A stretch of 64,000 nucleotides of DNA, from contig NC_081411.1 in NCBI RefSeq assembly GCF_030272615.1, positions 38,820,640 through 38,884,639 of the forward strand. Reading direction: 5' to 3'. Below are positions 35,064 through 48,512 of this stretch, piece by piece. The notes beneath the pieces were generated by a model, which saw nothing but the letters and a program-made list of their open reading frames with translations, had not been told where the DNA came from and did not search any database. Both the position numbers and the translations under genes were made by a program. Positions within the stretch are counted from its first letter, which is position 1, and each line of letters begins with the position of its first letter. The DNA is from Cryptomeria japonica. Its lineage: Eukaryota; Streptophyta; Pinopsida; Cupressales; Cupressaceae.

Positions 35064-37440
35064 ATGAATGAATATCTTCTAATGAAAAAATTGTCATGTC
35101 AAGTGACCAATATCATGGCAAACACATTTGACATCAACCACTATCTCAAAAAACTATCACACCAAAGATATCATCATTGTGGTTGTTTATTGTTGATAAT
35201 GTCTCTATCTTTGTCTGATATGTATAGGACCAGGATGGGAAAATACCAAGACATTATGGTATTGGACATTCAAGATGTTGGTGAAGGTTTGCATCGTTTC
35301 TCTTCAAGGGATATTCAGTGGATATGCCAATTTGTATCGAAAATGATTCAACTAGAAACCTTTATGCAAAAATTCCACTCAGTAGATTGGATGCATCCAC
35401 AGGAGGGGAATCATTGTGTGAAGTTGTTGAAACCAAATTTCTCCAAAAGTGGCAGAGTGAGCATGATAGTGATGTTCACAACACGCATACAACAAAGATG
35501 TACAACCAGTTAGCACACACATTATTTTCTATTCTTTGTCTACGTTTAATGGCATTATGAGTCTTGTTGATAATAGGACGATTGTTTTCGAAGGCATTGG
35601 TATTCATATGGACCAAAAGACAATAGAAAAAATTCGTCAAATAAGAAGTGCACTCGGACATATAAAAAAAAATGAGGTTATACATGTTACTTCATTGCTA
35701 AGGTGTTATATGGTAGGCTTGATGTGACCATCTTGATAATGAAGAAATCGTTGTATGTAGACAAGAATGGTGAAGGTTGTCATGGCATGGATGATATGAG
35801 CAATGAGCTGTGCTCTCAATTTGCACCAAATCTTTTGGATGAATGCAAAGCATATATAGAGAGGTTGTTGCTGATGGATGTCAGCATTGATGCTATTATG
35901 GAAAGACATCTTGATGCTCTCATTTTTCATGACAGGTTGAAGAAGAGAGATTCATTCATCACACACAAGGATGTTATCAATGCAGTGATGAGGGTCTATT
36001 CTATTTGGTCATGAAAGCATGTGCACGTTGCCACTAGCACCTTAGAATGGGAAAAAACAAGATGAGGCCAAGAGTTCTTTTTTTTTCCGTAGCCAAAAGG
36101 TGTCGACAGAGCTTTCATTATGGGAATACAAACTTCTTGGATGCTTGATATGATGGTTCAATTCTCACATGACTCAATCATCTCAATGAATTTAACATTT
36201 GCAATGAACAAATACAGGGTAAGTCTCTTTGAACTTAACCTATTTTCAAGCAGCCCATTTGGTTTGTGGATGCCCATGATCTTCTTGTTTGTTGTTTAAA
36301 GTAGTATCAATTGTATGTGTGTCTCATTTTTTATGAGCAGCAAGAGGGGGTGCCTGTTGCATGGGCTATGACATCAAGGAACAAGATCAAGGATACTCAG
36401 GTGAGTTGATGGAGTTGCAGAGATGACCAAAGGACAAGAGGCCTAATTGGAGGATCAATGCATTTATCATGGATGATGCAAGTGTAGAGATTCATGTGAT
36501 AGAGTAAGTGCAAGAGAGAAAGGTTTGTCTACATGAAATCAAACATTATGATACAATGGTCTACATTTTATTTGAAATGAGCAGGCTCAATTAAACATTT
36601 TATTTGTAATAGGAGTATTTTGGAATGATGTTTCATACTTTGCTTCTAGCATGTATGTTGAGCATGGTTGAAGAATGTGTACAAGTATGCAACGAAGGAA
36701 AGAGAAACAAACATTTTTCACCATCTAGGGGCTAGAATGGTGGCAATGCATGAAAGTGAATAGAGCATTGTGTAGGAGCTGCACACTTTCTTTATTGAAT
36801 TTAGTGATTAGCCACATTTTCTAGATTACTTCTACAATACATGGTGTCAAGCAGAAGGCTGTATCAGTTAGTTGGACATTAACTTCGATTTGGATTTATA
36901 ACTTGTTAACCATTTTGGTTTTTGTTTGGTAGTTAACATCCTATTGCTATTTTTAATTTATTTTTTCTATTTTTTTTTGGCTAGCTATGTGGGCAAAAAA
37001 CTTCAAGAATTTTGCTCATGCTAACCAGGACACAAATAATGCCATCAAATCATATCATGGAAAATTGAAGTCTCTACACCTAAGAGATGGCAAAAAAGAC
37101 ATGCTCGAGGAGGATGGAGAATCTATATTTTATACTTGTGTATAAAGTGGAACCATTCTACCAGCATAAACGAGAATTGCAACATTTTGGATTCATCAAA
37201 AACTATAGGTTGAAACATTTGCAAACTGGTATGAAGAGGGAAAAGGCAATTCCTAGTGTCGATTGTGTTCCAGATCACACTCCTCCTAGTTGGTACTGGG
37301 TGCAAATTTAGTCCTCATGCATCTGGTATGTGGTTAGGAAATTTGAAGATCACTTCTACATTTGTGAATGTTTGTGGATTTTGCGAGGAAACATGTGCAA
37401 GCATGTGTTGAAGGTTTCTACAGTGATGAACAATTCATTT
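35064..37440 (+). pseudogene. Mutator-like (MULE) transposase relic, copy 1
   Basis: Fragments in order: IPLSRLDASTGGESL (about 35375, typical of the N-terminal part of a plant MULE/SWIM family); a middle helical region (about 35750-36014, VSIDAIMERHLDALIFHD); the catalytic-domain start (about 36110-36215, MVQFSHDSIISMNLTFAMN); a likely intron with GTAAGT (about 36219-36341); GVPVAWAMTSR (about 36350); and a SWIM zinc finger (37340-37425, CECLWILRGNMCKH). Several stops and frame changes make it non-functional. No terminal inverted repeats were found. It ends at the junction with the next unit. Confidence 0.7.
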
Positions 37441-37442
37441 GA

Positions 37443-38425
37443 CACAACCGGCACTGACACTGGCACCGACATGCAACACTTCTATGAAGTCGACATCAGT
37501 CTGGGATTTGAAAAGTTTTATTCAATCATTTTGCAACTATTGTATAGGACCGACATTTAATATCTTTTCTAATGTATTGTAAGTCGACATAAGGCATATT
37601 GTTTTTAAAGGGTATATAAGTCAGTATAGTTGGTCATTGAGATATATAGAAGAGTGTGTAGGACAAGGAAGTAGAAAAGTGTGATGCGAAGGATATGTAT
37701 ATATCTCATTTATATGGAAAAGTAATATCAGGCAATGATCAGTAGATTGTTTGTAAATAATTCTTTGAGAAAAAGACATACCTATAAAAGGGTTTACAGA
37801 ACTGGTATAGAATAGAGCTATAACCAAAATTGTTTTTGGCATAGCAGATGCATTTTGTGAGTTCAACATTATTCTTTTATCTCAGCAAAAGCCTATAGTC
37901 AATGAGACTCCTTTTGTGTTGAGCAATGTGCCTTCCTACATGTGTAGACCCCCATACTATGTAATATCTTTCATATGATCAGTGAGTTGATATTGTGGGT
38001 CGCAAATCCCATTATGGTTTTTTGTGTTTGAGGTTTTCCACATATAAACTATGTGTGCTATGGTGTTCATTCATGTGGTTGGTTTATTTGCTTCATTTTA
38101 TATGTTTCTTCATTTACAGGTTTATATGTGTATGTTCTAATAAGGTAAAATCTTATATTACTGGCGGAACACTGATTCACCTCCCCTCTCAGTGTTCTTG
38201 GATTCATTGTAGTCCAACAATAACAAACCTCTACATTAGGTTCTTATTGATTCTAACTTGGCTTTTTATTCCAATCTTGAGGCATTTGATCCATTATCTA
38301 TTTCTTTTATACCCTAGGAAAATCTAAGGCATTTCTAGATGGTCAACTCTACAAATCAAATCCTCCAGCTCTGTGGCCAATAGATGTATCGATCCCATGT
38401 TCGTTGGTGCCTCCACAGGTAATCC
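37443..38425 (+). repeat. flanking repeat P, copy 2 (junction copy)
   Basis: LTR piece to 38219 plus 206 bp of flank. Its left side is fused to the MULE relic rather than to the rest of an LTR. It keeps the 49 bp missing from copy 1. Confidence 0.9.
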
Positions 38426-39370
38426 ATTCCTCTTCTTCACCATCTCTGTAATACTTCACAATATTCGAACCTTCTGAATGATATTTGAATTCATTCTTGA
38501 CTAGGGGTTTGATACAAGGATAAATCTAGCACCAAGGGGTTCCTCAATAGTTTCATCACTACTCTCATTGACATTTTCATTAAATGTGGAATCTTTAGAC
38601 ATTTAAGATTTGTTGTGTCCGTTGAAGTGTCAAAATTTCTTGAATCCAAGTCAAACCAATTTTCTCTTTCGTAAAGATTGGTGACATAAGTGTGCGAGTA
38701 TGAAAAATATCTACAGTATTATTTGTAAAAGAATTTTTTGTTCCTACTATTATAATTGCTTTATCATCCTTAAATAACATGATATGTAATAATCTAGATT
38801 TTGGTTTTAATTATGAGATCCAAGGTATTTGGTTTGAAATGTTAGGTGTATTTAGCCTAATAAGTATTTATATTAATTTGTATCAAGTTCAATTCAAGGA
38901 CAAGATTTGTTTTGTCTAATTGACATGATATAGTCATAGCTCAATGATAATTTCTAGAAAATTTGATTTAAAACTATGTAAGTATGGAATTTTATAATCT
39001 AGAAAAATAGGAAAACCTTAAAGTTTTAACAATTTGGTCACAACAATTTGAAATTGATTCAAATCTAGACTATTGATGAATCAATGCACCCTTACTCAAT
39101 TTTTCATAATCAAAGAAATATAGTTTACTCTATATTAAGTAATCAAATATTAAAAAATCTAATATATATTTTAATAAATTGATTTCAATAGGCTCTTGGT
39201 CTATTTGTGAAGTTAAAAGGTTCTTAATAACCTTACTAGAGATCCAAGAAAAAGGTTCAACTTTTGTATTAAAATGATTTTGTAAATAAAAAATCATCCA
39301 AAAAAAATAAAAATGATAAAAGATAAATATTTACAATCATATAAAATTATAAACAGAATTATACGAACCA

Positions 39371-39550
39371 AAATAAATATATAATAGCAAAAGTCAAAAG
39401 GAGCAGATCTCTATTATCCTGCAAAATTAAATAAATAAATATATAATAGCAAAAGTGAAAAGGAGAATATGTCTATTATCCTACAAAATTAAATAAATAT
39501 ATAATAGCAAAGTCAAAAGGAGAAGGTGTTCTCTATTATCCTGCAAAATA
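39371..39550 (+). repeat. three 58-bp repeats in the SDR copy 2 promoter region
   Basis: Equivalent of 25925-26100, with one extra AAAT in the second unit. Confidence 0.85.
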
Positions 39551-39669
39551 TAATTGTAGTTGTATAGCTTTCAATAATTTGTAACTATCCTCCAAGCATC
39601 TAAAACCTCGTGATAATTTTAGATGCTGTTAAGCTTGACTCAAGCCATGTCCATAGCGTACATGTCCGC

Positions 39670-39676
39670 TATAAAG
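39670..39676 (+). promoter_or_regulatory. candidate TATA box, SDR copy 2
   Basis: TATAAAG 49 bp before the ATG at 39725. Confidence 0.5.
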
Positions 39677-39724
39677 CCGGCTCTTGGAAAGCTAATACTC
39701 AAGGGTATTTTCTAGCTCCACAAC

Positions 39725-40805
39725 ATGGCCACAGCAGAGGTTGCAGTTGCTCTCTGGAGAAGGTTTTTTCCGTTTTTTTCGCTTTTTTAACATTGTTCAC
39801 GCTTGTAATGTCTTGACAAGAAAATATTGTCTTCTGTGTGCGTTAAATGATTTTACGTCAACTTATATGCTGATTTTACACTCATAAACATCTGTGTTTG
39901 TCTGTGAATGCCAAATTTCCATTCTTACATAGGCACGTAAAAAACCAGAGATTGGGAACTCTCATGAACTAATTTTTCTGAGGTATATTTTTAACAAAAA
40001 TGTATTTGTCATATGCAGACTGGAAGGGAAGGTTGCGATAATCACAGGCGGATCGATGGGCATTGGAGAGGCCGCCGTTCGGCTATTTGCAAATCATGGA
40101 GCCAAAGTCATTATTGCAGACATTGCAGACGACGCTGGTGTCAAATTGGCGGAATCCCTTTCTCCCTGGGCAACATATATCCACTGTGATGTGACCAAAG
40201 AGAAAGATGTAAAAGCAGCCGTAGATTTGGCCATGGAAAAGCACGGAAAGCTTGATATAATGTACAATAATGCAGGAGTCACCGACATCCAGAAAGGGAG
40301 CGTCGTAGATTATGATATGCAGGAATTCGAGCGGGTGATGAACATCAATGTAAAAGGAGTAATGCATGGCATTGAGCAGGCAGCCCGTGTTATGATCCCC
40401 AATAGAAAGGGCAGCATTGTCTCTACGGTTAGTATTGCGGGAATAGTAGGAGGAGCTACTCCTTACTCCTACACAGCCTCCAAACATGCCATCATTGGGC
40501 TGACTAAGAACGGTGCAGCCGAGCTGGGGAAATGTTGTATACGAGTGAATTGTGTTTCTCCTGCTGCAGTTGCCACAGATCTGGTAATGAATTATCTGGA
40601 AGTGACACCTTCACCAGAGGCTAGAGCCCAGCTGGAGGCCACGGCTGAGGCCATAACCCCGTTAAAGGAAGTCTTTCTTAAAGCAGAGGATATTGCAGAG
40701 GCTGCGCTATATCTGGCCAGTGATGAATCCAAATATGTGAGTGGTCACAATATGGTGGTGGATGGGGCAATAACAGTTGTAAATAACAGCTGGGGATTGT
40801 ATTAG
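39725..40805 (+). CDS. SDR (classical short-chain dehydrogenase/reductase), intact copy 2
   Basis: Exon 1 39725-39762 (MATAEVAVALWR plus two bases of Arg13), intron 39763-40018 (GT...GCAG, 256 bp), exon 2 40019-40805: 274 aa, the usual length of plant SDRs. The ATG context (ACAACATGGCC) suits plants. Motifs: TGGSMGIG 22-29 (dinucleotide binding), Asp47 after the second strand (NAD rather than NADP), NNAG 96-99, Asn123, Ser151, Tyr164 and Lys168 (YTASK), so the Asn-Ser-Tyr-Lys set is complete. The family (secoisolariciresinol dehydrogenase, ABA2-like, momilactone synthase-like) oxidises alcohols of secondary metabolites or hormones in the cytosol; the substrate here is unknown. Compared with copy 1 it has Leu56, Glu132 and Val150, the last next to the catalytic Ser; relatives usually have Ala there. 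Confidence 0.88.
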
Positions 40806-40860
40806 ATAACATTGTACTTTTTTCACTTTTAAACTTGGGTAGTTGTGATTTAGAAGCTAT

Positions 40861-40866
40861 AATAAA
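40861..40866 (+). terminator. polyadenylation signal, SDR copy 2
   Basis: AATAAA 56 bp after the stop codon. Confidence 0.6.
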
Positions 40867-40960
40867 CTTCTTGTTCTGTAACTGCAAAGCCAGAGATATA
40901 TGTGTATTCAAAGTTCCCTAGAACATAATATATAAAATCAAACAAAGGTTTTTTTTTTTG

Positions 40961-43650
40961 GGTCATTAGCGAACAAAGAACGAGGCAAATAGACTCCAAA
41001 TGTGTCAGCTGAATTTTCTTAAAAACGTGTTCGGGGAGGTCAGCTCGCCGGGCTTAACGCACTTATTTTATGGTCATTAGCGAACAAAGAACGAGGCAAA
41101 TAGACTCCAAATGTGTCAGCTGAATTTTCCTAAAAACGTGTTCGGGGAGGTCAGCTCGCCGGGCTTAACGCACTGAGCTATAAATGAATAGGACGGCTGT
41201 TTCCCAGTCCTACGCTCCATATAATGTTTAATATTGAACCTGGTTGCCCGTTTACATTGGACGCACCTATCGTGGGACGCGTCTATTCTGGTTTCAAAAA
41301 TGAATTGTTGGACTGACATGCATTGACATACATGTCTGAGAAATGGACACCACGTCAATTTGCCGCAGTGGCCGGACCCACAGTATGTGACATGGAGTTG
41401 TCGTGGACTCGCCGATTTTAATCATCGGGCCCCACATGAAATTACGTGGACATGCCGGAGGACGGTTGTGGCTCACTTAGTGGTTAGCGGCAGTATTTTG
41501 TGCATAACATGTACATTAAAAGCCAGAAAAAAAAAACAACCATCGGCAACTGAAAAAACCACCATCAGACGGCATACCGACAAGAAAAAGAGGGTGGGGG
41601 CTTAAAAAAAAAGCCATAAAATAAATAAAAAACCATTGGCAATTTAAGAAACCGCATTCGGATGGCATGCCGGCGAGAAAAAGTGGATGCCACTTTCAAA
41701 AAAGGTACCTTCGTTAGAAAACGTGGTGTCATTTTCTGCCTAACGTGGAAAAAAGAAGACTAATGTGCGATGAAAACATTATTGTTGAAGGGTAGAGTGC
41801 ATCTATTTTGGCTCAATGTTGAAGGGTTGTTTTTGAAGCAGTCTGCATATATTCTCACTCATTGTCGAAGGGTGTCCGATTCTTGAAGGCTTGATTGTTG
41901 AGGGCTCATTGTTGAAGGGCGTCAAATTGTTGAAGGCTTGATTGTTGAAGGCTCATTGTTGAGGGCGGATTTTTAGGACTGTAGCTTTCTGTGTTGTGGT
42001 GGGCGGGACGTATGTTGAAATCCACCTCTATAGCTCGTATTTTTCCTATTTCTATTTGGATTTTGTTATTAATGATCGGGGTTTGCAATGCTTGTTTGCA
42101 TTTCTTGTTTGCCTCTATATGTAGTCTGAATAGCTTCAGCCTATGTGGAAAATTTGCCTATTTTGGAGCCAGAATAGAGGCATATCGTCGCATTAAAGTT
42201 AGAGACTGCGCGAAACGCATGTATGTTGGCTCCAAAAATCCTTACGTCGTGACTCTCAATTAACAAGCCATGGTAGTGGGTCAACCCTTTTGAACCGTAG
42301 GTTTTTTCTTTTTGCATTATGCACCATAATAGATACTCCTGGTCTGTTTTGAAGCCATAATAGACGCAACCATTGATTAGTCCATTTTGAAGCCAGGCCA
42401 TCCGCAAATCTGCGAAGGCACATAACACACCATTTTTGTCGAATTCGTCGTTTCACGAGGCCATAGAAAAAGGCGTACACGCAGTCCACAAATCAGGGAA
42501 GGTGCATAACACGACATGATAGTCTAATTTGTTGTTTCGTGAGGACATAGAAAAAGGCGGACATGCAGTCCATGAATGAGTGAAGGCGCATAGCATGCCA
42601 TGATAGTCTAATTCACCTTTTCATGAGGCCATAGAAAAAGGGAGACTCACAGTACGCGAATCACCAAAGGCACATAACACGCCATGATAGTCTAATTCAT
42701 CATTTTGCGAGGCCATAGCAAAAGGTGGACATGAAGTCCGTGAATCAACTAAGATGCATAACATGCTATGTTAGACGTTTTCATCATTTCATGAGGCCAA
42801 AGAAAATCTTTGTAACTTTAGACTTTGGATTGGACAGGTGGGATTAGGTTAGAAGCCACCCAACGACTAGAAGTCACAGTAGGTTTTTGCGTTAGGGTTA
42901 GCCACGTTAGCATTAGAAGTCACGTTTGGGTTAGAAGTTGGGTTAGGGTTAGCCACCTCAGGGTTAGAAGTCATGTTAGGCTTTCGGTTGGTCCCGTTAG
43001 GGTTAGAAGCCACGAACACATGTCATTTGCGAATGTGCGAAATCACTTAACATGGTGTGTTAGTTGCAATCTATGTCTCGTGATATTGCGAAAGTGCATT
43101 ACATGCAATGTTAGTCTTAATCACTAGTTCGCGGTAGTAGGGAATCCACTGCGCTTGGAGCTATTCGGGCTCCAAAATGGACATGTCTATTCTAGCTCCA
43201 AAATAACATAATGGATTGACTAACATGAGTGTTAGTTGCACATTTTACAACATCATTTTTGTAATAAATGGTTGCAATTGAGTAACACATTGCTATCATG
43301 TTGTACGAAAGGTCCATTTGGAACCAGAATAGCCCTGACCCTCTATTCTGGCTCCAAAATGACATTACCGATTGACTAACACACGTGTTAGTCACACATT
43401 TTACACCATCGATTTTGCAATAAATGACTGCGATTGACTAACACATCACTATCATGCTGTACAAAATGCCCATTTTGGAGGCAGATTAGTCGTGCACCAA
43501 AAGGGCCCTCCAAAACAAATCTATCATACAAGGTGTTAGTGATGTGTTAGTCAATCGTTGTTGTTTATAACAAAATCGACGGTGTAAAACATGCGACTAA
43601 CATGCATGTTAGTCAATCCGTACTACAATTTTGGAGGGGTCATGTGCGAA
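40961..43650 (+). repeat. repeat-rich SDR downstream region, copy 2
   Basis: Same order as copy 1: 111-bp duplication (40961-41174), TTGTTGAAGG repeats (41784-41974), 84-bp minisatellite (42399-42819), degenerate GTTAGGG repeats (42889-43024) and the direct/inverted cluster (43184-43649). Unit numbers are unchanged, so all arose before the large duplication. Confidence 0.85.
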
Positions 43651-46600
43651 ATTTAGAGAGTGCATAACACAGCTTGTTAGTCGATATCAGAATGAAACTT
43701 TCTATTAGCTGTGTGTGTTATATGAATCCAAGGTCTTTGTAGGATAGTATGGGTATATGTAAGTGTACAAAAACGTGCATAGACTATGGTGCAAAATACA
43801 AGTACTTAGATTCTAGAATAACATGAAACTTGTGGTAGATGAATTTAGTTATTAGAAACCACTAAAAAATTAATGCATTGGTTGATAAAAATTCAAATAA
43901 TTTGTAGATGTCATTGTTAGTATGACAGATTCCCATGTCTATTTTGGAATTATAGGTGTCTTGAATTCAAATATGGAGGCCAACTTTTCTTTAGAGACAA
44001 GCAAAACACAGGTCGCATTTTAGGGAGGAATAAGCGATGATAGGTTGATGAACTTGTTCAGCTATGAAGACAATGCATTCCTTTCCATGGTGAAGTTAAT
44101 CCTTGGACTTGAGTATCTAGAAGGTGGACGGAAGTACATAACAAATTTAGACATAGTGTCTCTATTTATGGCATGGTGTTTGGAGCTCTGACCTATTGTG
44201 AAAGTCAAACAAATCATGAACAGGTGTGTCAAGAAGGAATGGCTAGGGCTAATGGAATGGATATGCACGAGACATGGACAACTTTGATAGTGTGGACGGA
44301 GTGTGGATTCGCGTGAGCGAATTCACTACTCCCTTGTGTCCGTTCTTGCTCTGGAGTGCCACATTCGATAAAGAGGCAAGAAGAAGTTTAGCAGAGATTA
44401 GAATGCACGTTATTGTGCTATACCTTGAGATGGTCAATGTCTAGAACTTCCATGTGGAGATGGAAAAATGGGAACCTTGGTCGAAATATAGAGCACTTGT
44501 GCAATGAATAGTTCCTGCACACACAAAATGATGGGGTTGACGTTGTGGAAGAGGAACAACTAAGCAGGGTCATGTGTTGCAGTTCTGTAAAGGCTCCAGT
44601 AGGGAGACATAAATGAACCAAGTGAGGAACATGGAAGTGATGGATGTGGAAGAGGGCATGGTGACTGTTCACATGGAGTAGCAAGATGGAACATACAACC
44701 ATTTTTTAAGCAAGGGCTTTGTTTTATTTTTAATCTTTTTCAATGTGTTATGTATGGAAAGTTATGTATACTGACTTTGATAGTCTAGTCAACTAGCCAT
44801 GGAGTTTTTTCTTTTATAATGTAAACATTTTCAGAATTAATATAAAATATAGTTTAATCGGACAAAAATAAAAATTGTTGATAGCAACTAATACTCTTAT
44901 CTTCCCTTTTTTTAAATGGTTCTTAGCATTTCATTATATATGGTGAAAAAATATATGTTTTTGATTGTATGTGCATAAAATTGTTCTATAACATCAAATT
45001 CAAGCATTTCAATATATATGACTACAAATAAAATTAAATTCTTGTAGCACAATTGAGTTTCTATTCTGGCCTAGTAAAGAAATTGGTGGATTTCAATATA
45101 TATGGTGAAAAAAAATAAAAAATAGTCTTTTGATTCTATGTGCATGAAATTGTTCTCTATTCCAGGTATCTATTCGAATGTTGATATATACAATTCCCAA
45201 GATGGGATATCACTCCTAGACTTGGGTTCAGTTAGATGTGTTGAATGGTTAGCTAGAACAAGCTCACATCTAGAGGTAGCAAGTCAATCACTAATGATGT
45301 TGTTGCTGGTCCATTTACTTGTGTTATGATTGTTCTTTATGTGTGTTGATGATTGGATGATTTACTATCTTTGTTGGCTTCTACATCTGATGATTTCCCT
45401 TATTGTGTCCTCTAGAGTATAAAGACTACATTAAGATCTATAGAGGTTAAGACTTCAAAATGTAGTTTCTCCATTCCACTCACTAAAAATTTCAAAATAA
45501 GGATCCATACTTAAGGTTGAAATGACACTAATCACTTCCTTTCTTAGTATTGAAACCACATAGTGGTTACTTGCATAAATAACCCATTTGTCATCCCCCA
45601 TAATTCTGAGTACATTATATAAGAATATTTCCAAAAGAATTATGCCATGGATGTGAGCCTGTTGTAGATGAGTATTCCCATTGATTTCCTTTATTACATT
45701 CCCTTCCTCATCTATGTCAAACTTGAAAATCAATCAAAGCTGTATCTCTACTTTATGAATTGATTTTAACCACATATTTGTTTTCCACCTAATTGTGATT
45801 GGAGAAGCCACTACTTTTATTACAAACTATGAATCCAAATAAATGTCAATCAAGCTCAACCTTTTACGCATCCAGTCCCAATATTCCTATGATAATGCAA
45901 TGGGGAATTGTAATGATAAATTATCCATCATTTCTTTGTGGAGTTCCCAAAAAGGGCATTGGAAAGGCCCAATGAATCTTGTTTTGATTGGTCTATCCCC
46001 AATTAATATCATGTTGTGTAGTACTGAGCATGTGAATGCTTTGTCTTTTGGGAGGAAATCAAAGTTCCAACATAGATCAAAGGAGTAGTGTTGTAATTTC
46101 AGGAGAAGATGAACACTTTTCACTTTGTTGAGAGTAACAAGTGCCAACAATAATTTGCTTTCTTCAATTTTAATTATGGTTGGTACATTCTCTAGGATAT
46201 CATCATTAATTGTGTCCAATAAATTTTCCTCACCCTAGAGATCTTGGAAGTAATTTATTGCTTTGTTCTAAAATTTTATTGAGTGGATAGAGATCTAGTC
46301 TTGGTAGTTTGGATGTTTGAAATTATATGCGTTGTTTGTTAGGGGAATTTAAGTCCCTAATATTCTATTTTAAGATCTTCATGGCTCTCTAAGGGAGGGA
46401 AATCCTTTATATCTTATTGGATTGTTTTCTTAATCATCATTTAAAGCTTCCTCTTCTCTTTTATGATTATTTGTTTTTTGATATTGACAACTTTTTACTA
46501 GTGTTGATGAGATTGGTCATCAATTGATTGATCCTTCTAGGATCAGTGATGTCCATCTCATCGTTCTTATCAACATCCTATAATTTTGAGTATAGGTAGT

Positions 46601-48476
46601 TTACTTAGTGGACTAAGCTTAAGTGGATTCATAGATTATGCATATTAAGCCATATGAAATTCAAAAAGGTATGGGAGTCTAATTCTTTCTTCCTTCTTTT
46701 GTCATTAGGTGCTTCTTGAGTCAGAGATTGATAAGGGTCTTGTAAACATGTATCTTTGGGGATGTATTGTGTCATGGTCCTACGAGGTCATTGAGTGCAA
46801 AAGCCTTCATTGTGAGAATGACATTTGCATTTCATGCAAAAGATTTTTGGATCTCTCTCTTAATCCCATATAACAAACTTCTATTTGTTGTAATTTGAGT
46901 CAAGATTTCCATGATTACTATCAATTTGGATTCATGCATAAATTAGGGTTGCACATATCAATCTCCAAGGTTTTTCTTACCACAAGCGCAATTTTTGTTA
47001 AGAGTTTGCATTTGACTCATACTCTAATGGAAGGTTGTATAACTTAAACTATGTTAGTTCCTCTACAAATTAAGTCCTAGGATAGAAATTTAAGCATTTC
47101 ATTATATATGGTGAAAAAACATATGTTTTTGATTGTATGTGCATGAAGTTATTCTATAACATCAATTTCAAGCATTTCAATATATATCACTACAAATAAA
47201 ATCAAATTCTTGTAGCACAATTGACTTTCTATTCTGGCTTGGTAAGAAATTGGAGGATTTCAATATATATGGTGAAAAAAATATAAATTTTTTTTGGATT
47301 CTATGTGCATGAAATTTCTCTATAACAAATCTCAGCATTTCAATATATATATGACATTCTTAGTGTTGGAATATTGTTTAGTAATTCCATGCACTTGCAT
47401 AGTTTTATGCTTTTAGTTTTTTAGCTGTATTTGGGATGATTATGCGTAAAAGTTTTTATAGTTTTTTAGTTTTAGTCTTTTTCTTTATTTCTAATTGTAG
47501 TCCTAAACCTAGTTGAATAGTATAAGAGTAACCTTGACCGTAATTATTTCTTTTACCCAACTTTATAGTGGATTTTGTAGGATCATAGTGATTACAACAT
47601 GACAAGATTCATGTAAAATGGTTTTGTATATAAAGGAGAGTCCTGCGTAATTATAAATCAAGAAAAGAAAGAAAGTGAACAATCACTAAGTAAACAAGAA
47701 CAAAGAGAAAGGTGATAAAAAATAGTTATCAATGTGTTAACACTACATTTAGCATCAAACAACATTGCAATTTTGTTATGGAATGTCTTCAATCTTGTTC
47801 TAACATCATTGAATCAATATAACATGGCTTGATTGTAACTTGGACAATATGTGGATTCTCACATCAATTGAAATGTGTTTAACACACTACAAGACAAAGA
47901 GGGGGGGTGAATCAGTCCATGTACCTTACAATACTTTACTTTTAAATTTTGTAACTTCAAACTATAGTTAACTTATTACAACAATTGTAAAACAAGAAAG
48001 TACAAAGTACAACAAGCACATGAACACCAAATCTACGTGAAAAACCACAATGAGAATCACACTCATAATATTAATAAATGATGAAAATATTTTAGGCCAA
48101 AGGCCAAGGAGTTTATGGTAGCTAATAGGACTTCCAAGACTAAGGTGCACAATCTTAGGGCAAGATACAAAGGTCTATACAAGCTACCAAAGGAACACAT
48201 CTTCTTGTTAGTTTAAAATGACCTAGAGAAGACCAAAAGATAATCACAAAATATCAGAAAAGAAAATCAAACAACAAGAACACGAGACAAATTTACTATG
48301 GTTCAGAAAATTTGCCTACATCCACTCTCAAAGTAGGGATCTATCAAATATTAATCAAATATTGAATACAAGTAGTACATAGACTGCACACACATTTATG
48401 CATTCATATTCAAGTATGAATCAAAGACTTGAGGGAGCGAAAAGGTCATATTACCGTTGGGCTTCACATCCCAACA
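43650..48476 (+). other. copy 2 of the middle segment: R repeats, LINE relic, LTR-like pieces
   Basis: Equivalent of 30200-35027 in copy 1. R repeats at 44927-45165 and 47095-47333, minus-strand LINE relic at 45455-46219, LTR-like pieces at about 47364-47889 and 47899-48476. No host gene seen. Confidence 0.75.
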
Positions 48477-48512
48477 CTTCTTTCAACAAGTACAAATAAT
48501 AGATGAATTGAA

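Noticed and set aside
37330-37560. Open frame joining the MULE SWIM finger to the LTR piece as a fusion gene (also 50779-51009)
   Set aside because: It crosses the duplication junction by chance; the MULE relic is already broken upstream.
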